From: Agelas oroides
Taxonomy: Eukaryota; Porifera; Demospongiae; Agelasida; Agelasidae
Assembly: GCA_949130485.1 (NCBI GenBank)
Contig: OX422194.1
Coordinates: forward strand, 1,176,243 to 1,240,242
Reading direction: 5' to 3'
DNA: 64,000 bases
Part shown: in pieces, positions 53,076-63,885 of the stretch
How positions within the stretch are numbered: position 1 is the stretch's first letter
Layout of the letters: each line of letters starts with the position of its first letter
Notes under the pieces: generated by a model
Seen by the model: the letters and a program-made list of their open reading frames with translations, nothing else
Database searches by the model: none
Told to the model about the DNA's origin: nothing
Translations under genes and position numbers: made by a program

Positions 53076-54374
53076 CCACGACAGCAGATGTATCGACTCA
53101 CGTCGTAGGCCTGTGTGCCGCAACATGCGGTAGTCCCATACCGATTAGGTGTTGTTCGCAGCGTCCCACCGCAGCAGATGTGTCGACTTGCGTCGTAGGC
53201 CCGTGTGCCGCAACATGCGGTAGTCCCGTACCGATTAGGTCTTGTTCGCAGCGTCCCACCGCAGCAGATGTGTCGACCTGCGTCGTAGGCCCGTGTGCCG
53301 CAACATGCGGTAGTCCCGTACCGATTAGGTCTTGTTCGCAGCGTCCCACCGCAGCAGATGTGTCGACCTGCGTCGTAGGCCCGTGTGCCGCAACATGCGG
53401 TAGTCCCGTACCGATTAGGTCTTGTTCGCAGCGTCCCACCGCAGCAGATGTATCGACCTGCGTCGTAGGCCCGTGTGCCGCAACATGCGGTAGTCCCGTA
53501 CCGATTAGGTCTTGTTCGCAGCGTCCCACCGCAGCAGATGTATCGACCTGCGTCGTAGGCCCGTGTGCCGCAACATGCGGTAGTCCCGTACCGATTAGGT
53601 CTTGTTCGCAGCGTCCCACCGCAGCAGATGTATCGACCTGCGTCGTAGGCCCGTGTGCCGCAACATGCGGTAGTCCCGTACCGATTAGGTCTTGTTCGCA
53701 GCGTCCCACCGCAGCAGATGTGTCGACCTGCGTCGTAGGCCCGTGTGCCGCAACATGCGGTAGTCCCGTACCGATTAGGTCTTGTTCGCAGCGTCCCACC
53801 GCAGCAGATGTATCGACCTGCGTCGTAGGCCCGTGTGCCGCAACATGCGGTAGTCCCGTACCGATTAGGTCTTGTTCGCAGCGTCCCACCGCAGCAGATG
53901 TATCGACCTGCGTCGTAGGCCCGTGTGCCGCAACATGCGGTAGTCCCGTACCGATTAGGTCTTGTTCGCAGCGTCCCACCGCAGCAGATGTATCGACCTG
54001 CGTCGTAGGCCCGTGTGCCGCAACATGCGGTAGTCCCGTACCGATTAGGTCTTGTTCGCAGCGTCCCACCGCAGCAGATGTATCGACCTGCGTCGTAGGC
54101 CCGTGTGCCGCAACATGCGGTAGTCCCGTACCGATTAGGTCTTGTTCGCAGCGTCCCACCGCAGCAGATGTGTCGACCTGCGTCGTAGGCCCGTGTGCCG
54201 CAACATGCGGTAGTCCCGTAACGATTAGGTCTTGTTCACAGCGTCCCACCGCAGCAGATGTGTCGACTTGCGTCGTAGGCCCGTGTGCCGCAACATGCGG
54301 TAGTCCCGTACCGATTAGGTCTTGTTCGCAGCGTCCCATTGCAGCAGATGTGCAGACTTGCGTCGTAGGCTCCA
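53076..54374. repeat. 90-bp satellite array, about 14 copies, open on both strands
   Basis: Units of 90 bp (start phrase GCGTCCCACCGCAGCAGATG) repeat from about 53161 to 54331, with degenerate edge copies. Because 90 is divisible by 3, one plus frame (30-residue unit, 4 Cys: CVVGPCAATC ... RSC) and one minus frame (GRCEQDLIGTGLPHVAAHG) stay open for about 430 codons. The plus frame lacks an ATG. There is no signal peptide and no splice support. Inner copies differ at two sites, GTG/GTA and ACT/ACC, silent in both frames. I regard it as a satellite rather than a gene. Confidence 0.9.
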
Positions 54375-54640
54375 CATGAAGCGCCACTACTGACTACTGC
54401 TGCTGCGGCAGATAGCAGAACAAGTGTATGCATCCACATAGTAGCAAGAAACTTATAAATGTCTGCATGGCTTTAGTTGATTGATCTCATTTATATAGAG
54501 AATTTGCATGCATGCGTATTGAAAGTACTTGTATGACCACAGCCATTCAGTGGCTTGCTATCAACGCATCCATCGATATTGTGCACCCTAAGCTACGTTA
54601 CAGTGTACTTTCGCTATACTCTGACCTCGCACACACGACA
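54375..54640. other. Flank of satellite array
   Basis: A short CTGCTGCTGCGG stretch, then AT-rich sequence leading into the reverse-transcriptase fragment. Nothing else recognised. Confidence 0.4.
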
Positions 54641-54650
54641 CTAAATATGG

Positions 54651-55130
54651 TTGGATGACCTCCACAAACAACCTACAGACTCAGAAAGTGGAGGTAGACT
54701 CACTCTTTACAAAATGTACAAAACCTGCCCCAAACCAGAGGAATACATTCTGAAAACCATTTCTCTGAACAGGAGGAGAACAATTGCTCAAATCAGATGC
54801 GGATGTCTCCCTTTAGAGCTGGAAACAGGTCGATATAGAAACCCCAAAACCCCCCTCAGTCAAAGGATTTGTCAATTGTGCAACTCAGATGTGGAGGACG
54901 AAACCCACTTTCTTATACGTTGTGCCCCATGCTAAACCATATCAGAATTCATCTTTTAAAAGATATGCAGAACATTATACCAGGCTTCTTATCCCTTCAA
55001 CCCATTGAAAAATGTCTGTTTATACTGATAAGCTGTGCCTCACATCCTGAAATAGGAAAATATATACACCAGATGGTCTGTTTCAGGAATAATCATATGA
55101 CTATATCACAGTCCATACTTAAGCTCCATT
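54651..55130 (+). pseudogene. C-terminal tail of a LINE-type reverse transcriptase, frameshifted
   Basis: The frame 54651-54935 reads SLNRRRTIAQIRCGCLPLE, LETGRYRN and RICQLCNSDVEDETHFLIRC, the thumb and Cys/His region at the end of many non-LTR retrotransposon ORF2 proteins. A frameshift near 54930 moves the continuation (IRIHLLKDMQNIIPGF, IEKCLFIL, IGKYIHQ) into another frame. The polymerase core is absent, so this is a 5'-truncated dead copy. It ends at the TIR of the next element. Confidence 0.75.
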
Positions 55131-55471
55131 ACACAGCAAAATCGTACGTTTTGAATCAGACCCGGTTAGGTTCCGATACAGATATGTTTACATTCCGATA
55201 CAGGTGCGCAGTAATAAGATGCAACACAACTTTTTGGCAATTGGTCTGATTCAAAATGTAAGTGCTTGTCTGATTCAAAACGTAATCGGTTGTGTAACAG
55301 TTCAGTATACTGATCTGAATCATTGGTTGTGTTTACAGGTCTGTTTCATCTCTGATTATATTCGTGCGATACTGGTGCGCAGTGCTTGTCTGATTCAAAA
55401 TGTAATCGGATGTGTAACAGTTCAGTAGACTGATCTGGTGGTATCAACTTCCATCATTGTCTCCAAACCTT

Positions 55472-56015
55472 TCATGGAAGATACATATTTTCATAACATG
55501 TTGCATGTGTACCTGAAAATTTATGTATCTGTATTAGTGATATACCACATTCTTCATCAGATGAACTTTCAACCTCTTCTTCATCATCATCGTAATCGCT
55601 ACAATGTACATCATCACCACCATCATCATCATGAATGCTTTCAGTATCCTCAATTCCTCCATTGTCTTCACCATGGATGTTCTGTATATTAATTTAATTG
55701 CATGCGGTTACTTTTGCAAATTTACATAAATTTTTATTGCAAAAACTGTACCTGTAAATCCACATCAACATTTTCCATCAAGTGGGAACTGACGGGTGGG
55801 AGTTCAATCTGAGAAGTTATTCCAGCAATTGCAGTGTGCTTCTTGCTTGTCCTCAAGTGCCTTTCCAGCCTTGATTTATATGGAAAGGCCATTTCACATA
55901 TGGAGCACCACCACAAACCATCTGAAATAACGGACGAACGCAATGGTGAATTAATCATGCAAATTTTATAAATGCGTTTAATTCCGCAGTTCAACTAACC
56001 CTTTGCGACGTCCAT
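55472..56015 (-). CDS. Small C2H2 zinc-finger / acidic protein, 3 exons (transposon cargo)
   Basis: Exons 56015-56000, 55921-55752 and 55681-55472 join in phase to 131 residues: MDVAKDG, a single C2H2 finger (WWCSICEMAFPYKSRLERHL then RTSKKH), a linker, and a highly acidic stretch (IHDDDGGDD, YDDDEEEVESSSDEE). The last exon could instead splice out at a GTACAC donor (exon end 55513), in which case a further exon is missing. A lone finger plus an acidic tail suggests a nuclear DNA-binding or adaptor protein. I do not recognise the family. It lies inside the TTACACAGC element. Confidence 0.6.
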
Positions 56016-58162
56016 GGCTAACCGAAAAAACGGCACCACTGTTTCAAATGTTGTTGGCGTGTCACTGATTCAAATGTTGTTGTCATGCAAACAACAAGGT
56101 GAAATTGCAAATATTTTAACAAAATTTTGCGTGAATCCATATGGTTTGTCCGTACATTTTTAACAATTTTACTTTCAATATAGCCGGCTAACCCAAAGGG
56201 GCGCCCGGCGTACATGCAAGACGGCCAACGGGCGGGCGCCCGGCGTAAATAATTTGGCGGCGGCAAATACAAAAACAGCTGCAAAGACAATATCATCTGC
56301 GAACATCAAAAAACACAGCTGCAAAGACAATGTCATCTCCGAACCTCAGAATGAATGCTACTCCATTGCCCGGGACGTCGACAAACGTACGCCCCATGCA
56401 GAGTCAGACAAACCAACCACGTTTAGGAGTTGGAGTGCAGAGACAGCAACAATCTCGTTGTAAGGCATTATTAATCGTTCATTGATAGTTAATTTTCGAG
56501 TAGCTGCCCATACTCATTTGTGATCTTGCGCGTTAATAGCTCATCACAACACACAAGGCCAAGGATTACATCCAAGAAATCCTAACATCCTAAGGGCAGG
56601 GACTCAGCAACGTGGTAATGCCACAAGTATAATCTAACCTATAGTGTAGCAATCTATAATAAAGCTTCATTTCACAAAGGTATCATACAATGAAACTGTG
56701 TTATGCACTTTGTAAAGTGTCAACATTTCCTCAGCACCACTACAACCAAGCACTTCTGCAACCGTCAGAATGAATGAAACAACAACAAACAGATCTGGTA
56801 ATCCTATAAGTTGATTGGTAACTTCTCATGCATTTATGTAAACATTTATGAACATTGAGATATTACCTATTAGTATATACCTGGTATATTAGTATTACCT
56901 GGACTATCCATGGATGGTCACAGTTACTCTGGCATCCGGGAATACTCTGACATGGAGCTGACATGGAGCGGGATGGGGGGGGGGGGGGTGGAGTTATTAA
57001 GTTGTGTCTGTTGTTGACATCACTAATGTATCTTCAAATTCTGCAGGATGTGTGTAGATTGTGCTGGTATTTTGAGCAAGTTTTGGCGGGATTTTCTGAG
57101 GTTTATGGAAATTACTCAGGTCCATCAATTCATTCCCATGAGGCTGCGCAAATGCAGAATTGCAAATGCATGCGCTGGGATTGAGGTGGGCGTGGGGCTA
57201 AACAGTAGGGAGGTTGGGCTATGATTGAAAGATTCTAAAGTGCTTGTGCAGGGCATACACAGCATTACCAAGAGGACCAGCCTGAATTGACTGTTAGTTT
57301 TCTTCTATATAGCAATTACATGCTGGGGCCAAGGGATCTACGCTATTTAGAAACCCTAAGGCCTGAGGCTGTGGCGACCCGAGCATGTATGAGATTTAGA
57401 AACCTGTTAATGACTACTTGATTTATTACAGCTATACTCTGAATGGTGTTGATCCAATTGATCCAATCCACTACCAGTCTAACCTCTCCCTGTAGCACTA
57501 GCTCGCAGCATGATGAATCCTTATATGGTTCCCCGAACTATTAAGCCCCACCACCACAAGTAGCACAATGCAGTACAAATGGGCATCACCCCTCCCCTCC
57601 CTCAACCATCCACACGCAATAGGAGAAGGTACAAGTTACACAACTATACCACTATCAACTCAACCACTATGATGTGTGTAGCAATGTTGGCACTCCCCCG
57701 CCCAACATCCAAACTCCCTCCCTTCATACTGTTTCATCCTCTACCATTCTCCACTATGCTTCTATCCCCCTTCACCAACTTCCTATCATATTGTTCCCTC
57801 CTCACTCTCCTCCCATTTTTTTCTATTCCCCTTGCTCTATCAGTAGCAATAGTTCTTCTGCATGAGTGATATTAATAATTCAATGATAATGGAATTACTG
57901 CCAGTGTCATGCAGTGTTTGTGGCATATGTTACTGAAGGTGCATAACCTGGAAACTGTTGATTGATTGGAATATTGTAAGTTTATGTGTTGTGTTTGTGG
58001 TTGTGTAACCAATCAAAAAATAAATGATGAGGAGGTAAATACATAAATGAAGGTTATCACATAATATGTATGGCACTACAATGCGTTATGTTATTACTTG
58101 TTTTAAAGTTGTATATGGTACATGATACATAAAATATAGTGTAAATACAAGAGTAACAATAT
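56016..58162. other. Interior of the TTACACAGC element without recognised genes
   Basis: 56190-56250 is a local GC/CpG-rich palindrome (GGCGCCCGGCG both ways), perhaps a promoter for the divergent minus gene at 56015. A 69-codon plus frame (56254-56463) with an internal duplication follows, of doubtful coding status. A G-run occurs at 56977-56989. The rest is AT-rich. Confidence 0.4.
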
Positions 58163-58978
58163 TTAAAATCCAAAAAGAACATCATCTAAGTCTATAGTTT
58201 GAGGTGGTGTGTCTTTGCTTATTTTCCTTCTCTTCACCCTCCTCCGCACATAGCCAGGAGGGGTGTAAGATACCCCTCGCTTGCAGAAGAAAGGCTGGCT
58301 GTGATACGTAGGCCCCTGATAGTTTGGGTCATTATCATATTCGTCAGTCCAAGAGGAGTCAGATTCTGTGTCTTCCTGGTGTTCATGCTGTAAAAAAATA
58401 TCAACCATGTCAAAGCTAGGTTAAACGTTATGTACATTAAACTTATTCTTGGTGTTGGTGTAGAAATTTTGAGTGGAGACTGCATGGGTGTGGCAAGGAA
58501 AAAGTCATTGTAAAACTTTTATGTACACAATAAGCATATTATCCATTACATACCTCACTCGATGCACTTTCAACTGTATCCCTGTGGAGGAAACCAACCC
58601 TGCAAATCTAGTGTTAACAGTTTATGTATGTATACTTCAGTGGTCTCACTCACCCACTTTCAGCGTCCTTGGACGATTCCTCTACAAATATCCTCAGTTT
58701 CGATTCCATGCTATTAGAATTTTGTAACTATTATCGTATTGCATTCAATATACTTAGTCTATTTGCTGCACTTACGATGTTAACCGCGTAAGAATCCTGG
58801 TCACATCACTCTTTAATTCTGCATTGTATATAAAATAGACTTTGTATTGATTTTTTGGCAATGTATATGACATTAAATATCTAACTGTACCGTCTATTTC
58901 TGCCAAAATGGTTTGCAAAGCCAAGCTTTCTGATGCCGGAGACTTGGACGCCATGACTGTCGGAGACTTGGATGCCAT
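58163..58978 (-). CDS. Unknown 4-exon protein (transposon cargo)
   Basis: Exons 58978-58776, 58710-58654, 58599-58554 and 58387-58163 join in phase to 176 residues. The N-terminus has a duplicated MASKSP(T/A) phrase. The middle (LALQTILAEIDGTVRYLMSY, DVTRILTRLTSMESKLRIFV) looks helical. A Ser/Glu-rich linker (DTESDSSWTDEYDNDPNYQG) follows, then a basic stretch (GYVRRRVKRRKISK), a possible nuclear localisation signal, and a DLDDVLFGF tail. No family recognised. Four clean splice junctions and frame conservation argue that it is or was functional. Confidence 0.6.
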
Positions 58979-59334
58979 GGTAATAACAAACTGCGTATCT
59001 TTCATTTTGTATCTGATCTGTTGATTCATATTATCTGTATCGTTACTTTTATAACACGTCTGATACAGGCATGAAGTTTTACACATAAGATACATAAACG
59101 TACTGCAGTTCTGATACAGATTGTACTGCTGCAACGCTCGGCATTATATACTGATGCGATACGGTTCCGTGCGTAAGGATCTGATACTGTTCTGATTCCG
59201 CTGCAGAACTGATCCACTTCCGTAAACTTATCCGTATCGTTTACGAAAGGCAACGGAACCGTATCATGTCATAATATTTTTGGCTGTGTAACAACAGTGC
59301 AATAAATGCCAAATAGTGTTTTTCTTGTACATGT

Positions 59335-59545
59335 AAAGTGTAATAGCTCACTGATTGGCTAAGCAACAGTGCAGAAAGTGTAATAGCTCTCTGATTGGCT
59401 AAGCAACAGTGCAGAAAGTGTAATAGCTCTCTGATTGGCTGAAGAACAGACTGTCAACAGTGCAAAAGTGTAATAGCTCTCTGATTGGTTGAAAAACAAA
59501 CTGTCAACAGTGCATGAGTGTAGTAGCTCACTGATTGGTCAGTGA
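59335..59545. repeat. Degenerate 38-49 bp tandem repeat
   Basis: Five copies of a unit containing GTGTAATAGCTCTCTGATTGG and AACAGTGCA. Each carries ATTGG, the complement of a CCAAT box. It lies between the TTACACAGC element and the Crypton element. Confidence 0.85.
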
Positions 59546-59997
59546 CTTGCAATTTGTTGTAAACTATCTAATGTACTATAAACTTGTAAACTTGTAAGTA
59601 TCAACAATTTGCTGTAAACTATACAGTGTACTGTAAACTTGTATACAATAAACTTGGCTATCTCATACATGCTCATACTTATTGTAGTGTACTGTCAACT
59701 TGGCAAAGTTTATGATTAGCAATCAATAGCATGTTTTCTCGTGCAATTTGGGATTAATTGCACTTGTACCATGGCTGTAACCATTGGACCAATCAGATTG
59801 GTTTATTGGAGGTTTCTAAATTTCATAGACACCTCCTAGGAGGTTTCTAAATATTTAGACACTCTTCTCTGAGGGCACTGTCTTCAAAGGAAATTTTATT
59901 TACTGTTCTTAAATATACAGTAAACTAAGATTGTATACAGAAGCTAATAAAAGTATACAGTAAACAATGTGAAGAATGCAGGTGTACAACAGTGACA

Positions 59998-61431
59998 CTA
60001 GGATATGTTGTAGTTGATAGTTACAGATGAACAGCCAGCAAAGTTAAAAGTAGGCTTGAATGATGATGCATTCATGGTTTCTTGTGACAAAGCAGCGTGA
60101 TGACAACTTGTAACAGGGAGTTCATTGAGTCTCATCTTCTTGGGACTTTCTGGCTTTTCTTGCACACAGTAGGCTTCTGAATGTCCATTACTTGCGGAGT
60201 TTAGGACGTCAGACACAGATTTTTTCTGGTCTTCACAAACTCGCTTGTAGGAGCGAACACCATCAACACTCCTGTGTCCAGTGTGGGACATAATCAGTTG
60301 CTCGTCAACTCCACTCTGGAAGAGGCGAGTAGCACTAGTCACTCGAAGTGAATGGTTAGTTTTGAAGCCAGGAATGCCTGCTTGTTTGCATACACGAGCA
60401 ACAGTTCCTGACAGTGTGTTATGACCAACAGGCATTTTGCTGTACCATATGTCACCTTTGATCTTTCTCAGTGGAGTCAAGTAGAAGGTAGAACAATCTG
60501 CTGGACGGTGCTTCAGATAGTTTTGAAAATAGTGAACGAGACACCGATTGGGATTTGACTCATTTGCATAACAAGTCACAGCTTTAGGTTTGACCTTGCG
60601 ATGTAGCAAGCCTCCCTGGTTGTTTTTGGAGTAGTTTTCGGTGTAAATGAGGTGAGCACGTCCATCTTTTGGGCACACCAACTCAAACTGTGACAGCTGG
60701 AGACTGCGATGCTCTTCACCACTCCGAAGAGCAAAGTGGACTCCACAGAGGAAAAGCATTGTGTCTAGGAGTTGTTGAGGGTTTGCATCTCCCAAGAAGC
60801 CCTTCTCCCAAAGCAGGTCTTCTTCTTCAATAGTAATTGGTTCTGCCTGCTTCTTTTTGACTCCAAGACCAAGTGCACGTAACCGTTTCATTTCACTGTC
60901 CAAGGTTCTCTGGAATCCGGCAAATACAGGATCTTTAAAAATATTCATCTGTGGCCTTGTCTCTCGGATGTACCTCAGCAATCCACTGCAAATGCTGTAC
61001 AGAGTGTCAGGTGGATAATGGTTACCATTGCCCTTCCTGGTCTCCAGCACAAACTTGCTGAGCCAGTAGTCCAGCTGTGATGGTTCCGTTATCAGGAGAT
61101 GAGTCGGCCACTCGGTGAAAGAAGTGCACACTTTGCGGCGGTGAGCACTCCATTCTTTCCAAATGTTCACAGCCCAGCTGGTGTTCTTGTCGGTATTCTT
61201 AGGAACAGCTTTCTTCCTGGCTTCTTCGACCTCGCTGTCTGTCTTCAGCGTATGAAAACGGTTGCCGCTTGTGCACGGAGAGGGGAGGGGCTCGTTAGTG
61301 GATGATGACGGCCCGAGACCGAGGCGTGGCTGTGATTCACGTGAGTGGGTGGGGTCATTGTACATGTCGAAGTGCGATGACAGTTCTTGAGGGTCGAGTT
61401 GCGAGAGAAGGGAGTCTAGTTCGTCTTCCAT
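59998..61431 (-). CDS. Crypton-type tyrosine recombinase
   Basis: An intact 477-residue frame from the ATG at 61431 (MEDELDSLLSQLDPQEL). In-frame sequence continues upstream but runs through a 42-bp tandem duplication, so I prefer this start. The N-terminal part includes a core-binding-like region (SQLDYWLSKFVLETRKGNG). The catalytic domain has the tyrosine-recombinase residues in order: Arg in FALRSGEEHRSL, a Lys-rich beta-hairpin (NQGGLLHRKVKP), His-x-x-Arg in NHSLRVTSATRLF, His in SHTGHRS, and Tyr in VRSYKRV. This matches the DUF3504/Crypton family related to ZMYM2, QRICH1 and KCTD1 tails. It breaks and rejoins DNA through a 3'-phosphotyrosine. All catalytic residues are present, so it may be active. 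Intronless. Confidence 0.87.
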   Translation of the reverse strand: MEDELDSLLSQLDPQELSSHFDMYNDPTHSRESQPRLGLGPSSSTNEPLPSPCTSGNRFHTLKTDSEVEEARKKAVPKNTDKNTSWAVNIWKEWSAHRRKVCTSFTEWPTHLLITEPSQLDYWLSKFVLETRKGNGNHYPPDTLYSICSGLLRYIRETRPQMNIFKDPVFAGFQRTLDSEMKRLRALGLGVKKKQAEPITIEEEDLLWEKGFLGDANPQQLLDTMLFLCGVHFALRSGEEHRSLQLSQFELVCPKDGRAHLIYTENYSKNNQGGLLHRKVKPKAVTCYANESNPNRCLVHYFQNYLKHRPADCSTFYLTPLRKIKGDIWYSKMPVGHNTLSGTVARVCKQAGIPGFKTNHSLRVTSATRLFQSGVDEQLIMSHTGHRSVDGVRSYKRVCEDQKKSVSDVLNSASNGHSEAYCVQEKPESPKKMRLNELPVTSCHHAALSQETMNASSFKPTFNFAGCSSVTINYNIS

Positions 61432-61502
61432 TGCTTTGTTCTTTCTTTCGGCGATGTGAAAATCAACCGAACAGTGCCGGCTATTTAAACGGACCGTTGG
61501 CA

Positions 61503-61586
61503 GTGCAGGTGTTCGGTACGCGTGTTTACTAAAAGCTCGAGGCCGTGCAGGTGTTCGGTACGCGTGTTTACTAAAAGCTCGAGGCC
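61503..61586. repeat. Perfect 42-bp tandem duplication
   Basis: Two identical copies of GTGCAGGTGTTCGGTACGCG plus 22 bp, just upstream of the recombinase start codon. It could be a promoter duplication. Confidence 0.95.
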
Positions 61587-61591
61587 ATGGT

Positions 61592-61706
61592 ACAAGTTGG
61601 TTATACAACTCGGTTCGGTCTCTACGGTATACACAACCTCGGGCCTGCGGCCCTCGGTAGTGTATATCCCGTAGAGACCTCCACCTCGTTGTATAACCTA
61701 TACTTG
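61592..61706. repeat. CpG-rich inverted repeat
   Basis: Nested arms: ACAAGTTGGTTATACAAC with GTTGTATAACCTATACTTG, and GGTCTCTACGGTATACAC with GTGTATATCCCGTAGAGACC, around CCTCGGGCCTGCGGCCCTCGG. Confidence 0.8.
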
Positions 61707-61803
61707 TGATTGGCATAATTGCACTCGGCTTCGCCTCGTGCAATTAATAGCCATTCACTCATGCTATTAATCCCAAATTGCACTCGAAACCATGCTATTA
61801 ATT

Positions 61804-63307
61804 ATACAAACACTATTTTTGCTACTTAGTTTGTATTTTTTAAAAATTTTTATTATTTTTTTTGTTGTTGTTGTTGTTGTGTTTGTCTTTTTTTATTTTT
61901 TGTTTGTTGTTGTTTTCTTTTTCCTTCATTTCTTTGAGCTCCTGTGTCTCTCCCTGTAAAAGCAACCCCCCACCTATTGTCCTGTAAATTATTCTGTCCT
62001 TACCTTCATTAATTTTGTAGAGTTATATCATAACTCTTTTTCTCTTTTCCAACCTCATTCCCTAAACTGTGTCTATCTTACCATAGTTCTATGCTACTCC
62101 TTTCCTTTCTGTCTATTCACATTTCTATCCCCATTCATACTTCACATTGTACTTTGTCCTTGCAAGTGCTTTCTCCCCTCCCCCCATCCACATCCACACT
62201 ACACATGCTCTATTAGATATGCTCCAAAATGACAGCACCCTTGTCCAGCCACAAAGAACTACTTCCCTTTCTATAAAAATAACGTTCACATCCATATCCA
62301 GTATGTACTTTGAAGACAATGCAACCTTTCTGCCCCTACCCTTCCTTCCCCCCTACCTATCTTTGACCCTCAATTCAAAATATATACACTACATAAAAGA
62401 GCCAAAAGGCCAGCTCAGCCTGTACTACCCTAGGACCCACACCTTTTGTTCTGCTTTCTCATCTCTTCATCCCCTCCTTAGCTCCCCCCCCAACCAAACT
62501 TCAAAATTTTTGTACCCCATTACCAGTTTGTCTGTTTGTTCTTGTCTTTATATATACCCACACTTCGTTTTTGCTCTCCCTACTGACACATGCTTACAGC
62601 TTGTGCTGCATCGCTACACACCCCTCCGCAACTCTACCGTCCCCCATCCTTCTGAATTTCCACTACCTTTTGCTGTCTGCTACACTTCTTTACTTTGCAG
62701 CCACAAAACAACCTTTCTATACATTTGCCCACCTTCCGCTACACCATTCTTCGCTCACTTTCTACTATGCTATCCTTCTAACTTCTACTATACTTGTCTA
62801 TATGCTACACTTTTCAACTTGGCAACCGCAAACCTTCCTTCTACAAATACCAAGCTACACTCACTCTCTACACTATGCTATATGCTACATCCCACAACCC
62901 CAGTCTTTCCATCTATCAGCAATCACCAACCTCTTTACTTTGACCTGTTGCTATGCGATTTGCTACAATGCACAATTCTGCCTTCCAGAAACACTACACT
63001 TTCCCTTTTCTGCTTAGTCCCCGATTTTTTGGTTTTGTTGTGTATATATGTCTTTTGTGCTCTGATACCTAGGCTCTTGTACTTGCTGCAGCTAAAATCA
63101 AACAAACAAACAAAAAAAAAGGGTCTTTTCACTCTCTATCTTTCACTCTCCCCTCCTGCTTTACCTCTTATATACAAGTACTGAAATACCCATTCCCCAG
63201 AAATTTTGTTTAACAAGTATTGCGTGTTTTTGTACTCTGTCTCATAGGCCAGAATTGGCCTGTTGCCTTGTGGCGTGACAATAAAATTTCATTCATTCAT
63301 TCATTTA
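61804..63307 (+). mobile_element. G-poor retroposon ending in (ATTC)n
   Basis: The right end reads GTGACAATAAAATTTCATTC followed by ATTCATTCATT, the 3' end style of many invertebrate LINEs. The preceding 1.3 kb is strikingly G-poor and C/T/A-rich. It leaves open a 345-codon frame (62147-63184) and a 148-codon frame with no domain. The left limit is uncertain and may be the Crypton TIR. Confidence 0.5.
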
Positions 63308-63310
63308 TAA

Positions 63311-63560
63311 ATTGCAAGCTAGTGGCATTGTTGCCAACTGTCCCGGAAATGTCCGGGACATCCCGGATTTTTTCACTTTGTCCCGGTGTCAGGTCCCCAA
63401 TTTATTTTGGGGACCCCTTTGTGAAATTAGGGACCCCCCCTTAGGTGATGAGAAAACACCTTGCTGGATGTCTGGAAGATTTATAAAGTCTTCCGTCATT
63501 TTCCAGCTAGCAAGAGAAGTGTTAAACAGGAAACAAATTCTACGATGAGTATGATTCCAG
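63311..63560. other. Unassigned sequence with GTCCCGG repeats
   Basis: GTCCCGGAAATGTCCGGGAC (63342-63361) is a short palindrome, and variants of TGTCCCGG and GGGGACCCC recur up to 63440. Possibly another element end. No gene. Confidence 0.4.
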
Positions 63561-63885
63561 CTAGTCTCGTGCCCAGATCCCGCCCTCTCACGAGGAAAAA
63601 AGGGTCTGGTGACCTTCAGCCGATTCCTCGGGCTTCATTAAGTTGATTGCTTTTCGGCGAGGATTTTGCTCACGCCAATCAAGTTGCAGAAAACACAATC
63701 TGTGGTTGCAACACCGGAAATTCTTGACTACTTCAACACGATGACACAGCACTTTTTTGGCGTGTAAATTAGTTATCAGTTCGCAACTATGCATACAGTA
63801 AGCTTTGAATTTTTTATGAAGCCCGAGGTATCAGCCGGATGTCACCAGATCCTCTCCTCGCGAGTGGGGTCTGGGCACGAGACTA
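63561..63885. mobile_element. Long foldback of the TAGTCTCGTGCCCAGA subtype
   Basis: The left arm 63561-63640 and right arm about 63805-63885 are inverted copies (CTAGTCTCGTGCCCAGATCC / GGGTCTGGGCACGAGACTA). It shares arm sequence with 34708-34830 and 40248-40330. No clear target duplication. Confidence 0.85.

Larger units (their letters stand above)
55131..59292. mobile_element. Unclassified TIR DNA transposon carrying two spliced genes
   Basis: The left end TTACACAGCAAAA is matched by the right end whose complement is TTACACAGCCAAAA. Both subterminal regions, a few hundred bp each, are dense in CTGATAC / GATTCAAAA-type words. Left-end words recur in two blocks (55265-55320 and 55385-55440). 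Inside are two minus-strand spliced genes (55472-56015 and 58163-58978). No recognised transposase and no clean target duplication were found. Confidence 0.6.
59724..61803. mobile_element. TIR-bounded element enclosing a Crypton-type recombinase gene
   Basis: The left end (59724-59765: AATAGCATGTTTTCTCGTGC then AATTTGGGATTAAT) is matched in inverted orientation at 61761-61803 with about four mismatches over 38 bp. Subterminal GTGCAATTA words recur at 61700-61745, and an extra hairpin sits at 61592-61706. Cryptons normally lack terminal inverted repeats, so the structure is unusual. Confidence 0.65.

Noticed and set aside
53057-54387. 440- and 429-codon frames as protein genes
   Set aside because: Both follow from a 90-bp tandem unit. 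The plus frame has no ATG, and there is no signal peptide or independent evidence. Kept as a satellite.
62147-63184. 345-codon frame as a gene
   Set aside because: The G-poor composition removes most stop codons, and the residue composition is that of the base bias. Kept only as part of a retroposon.
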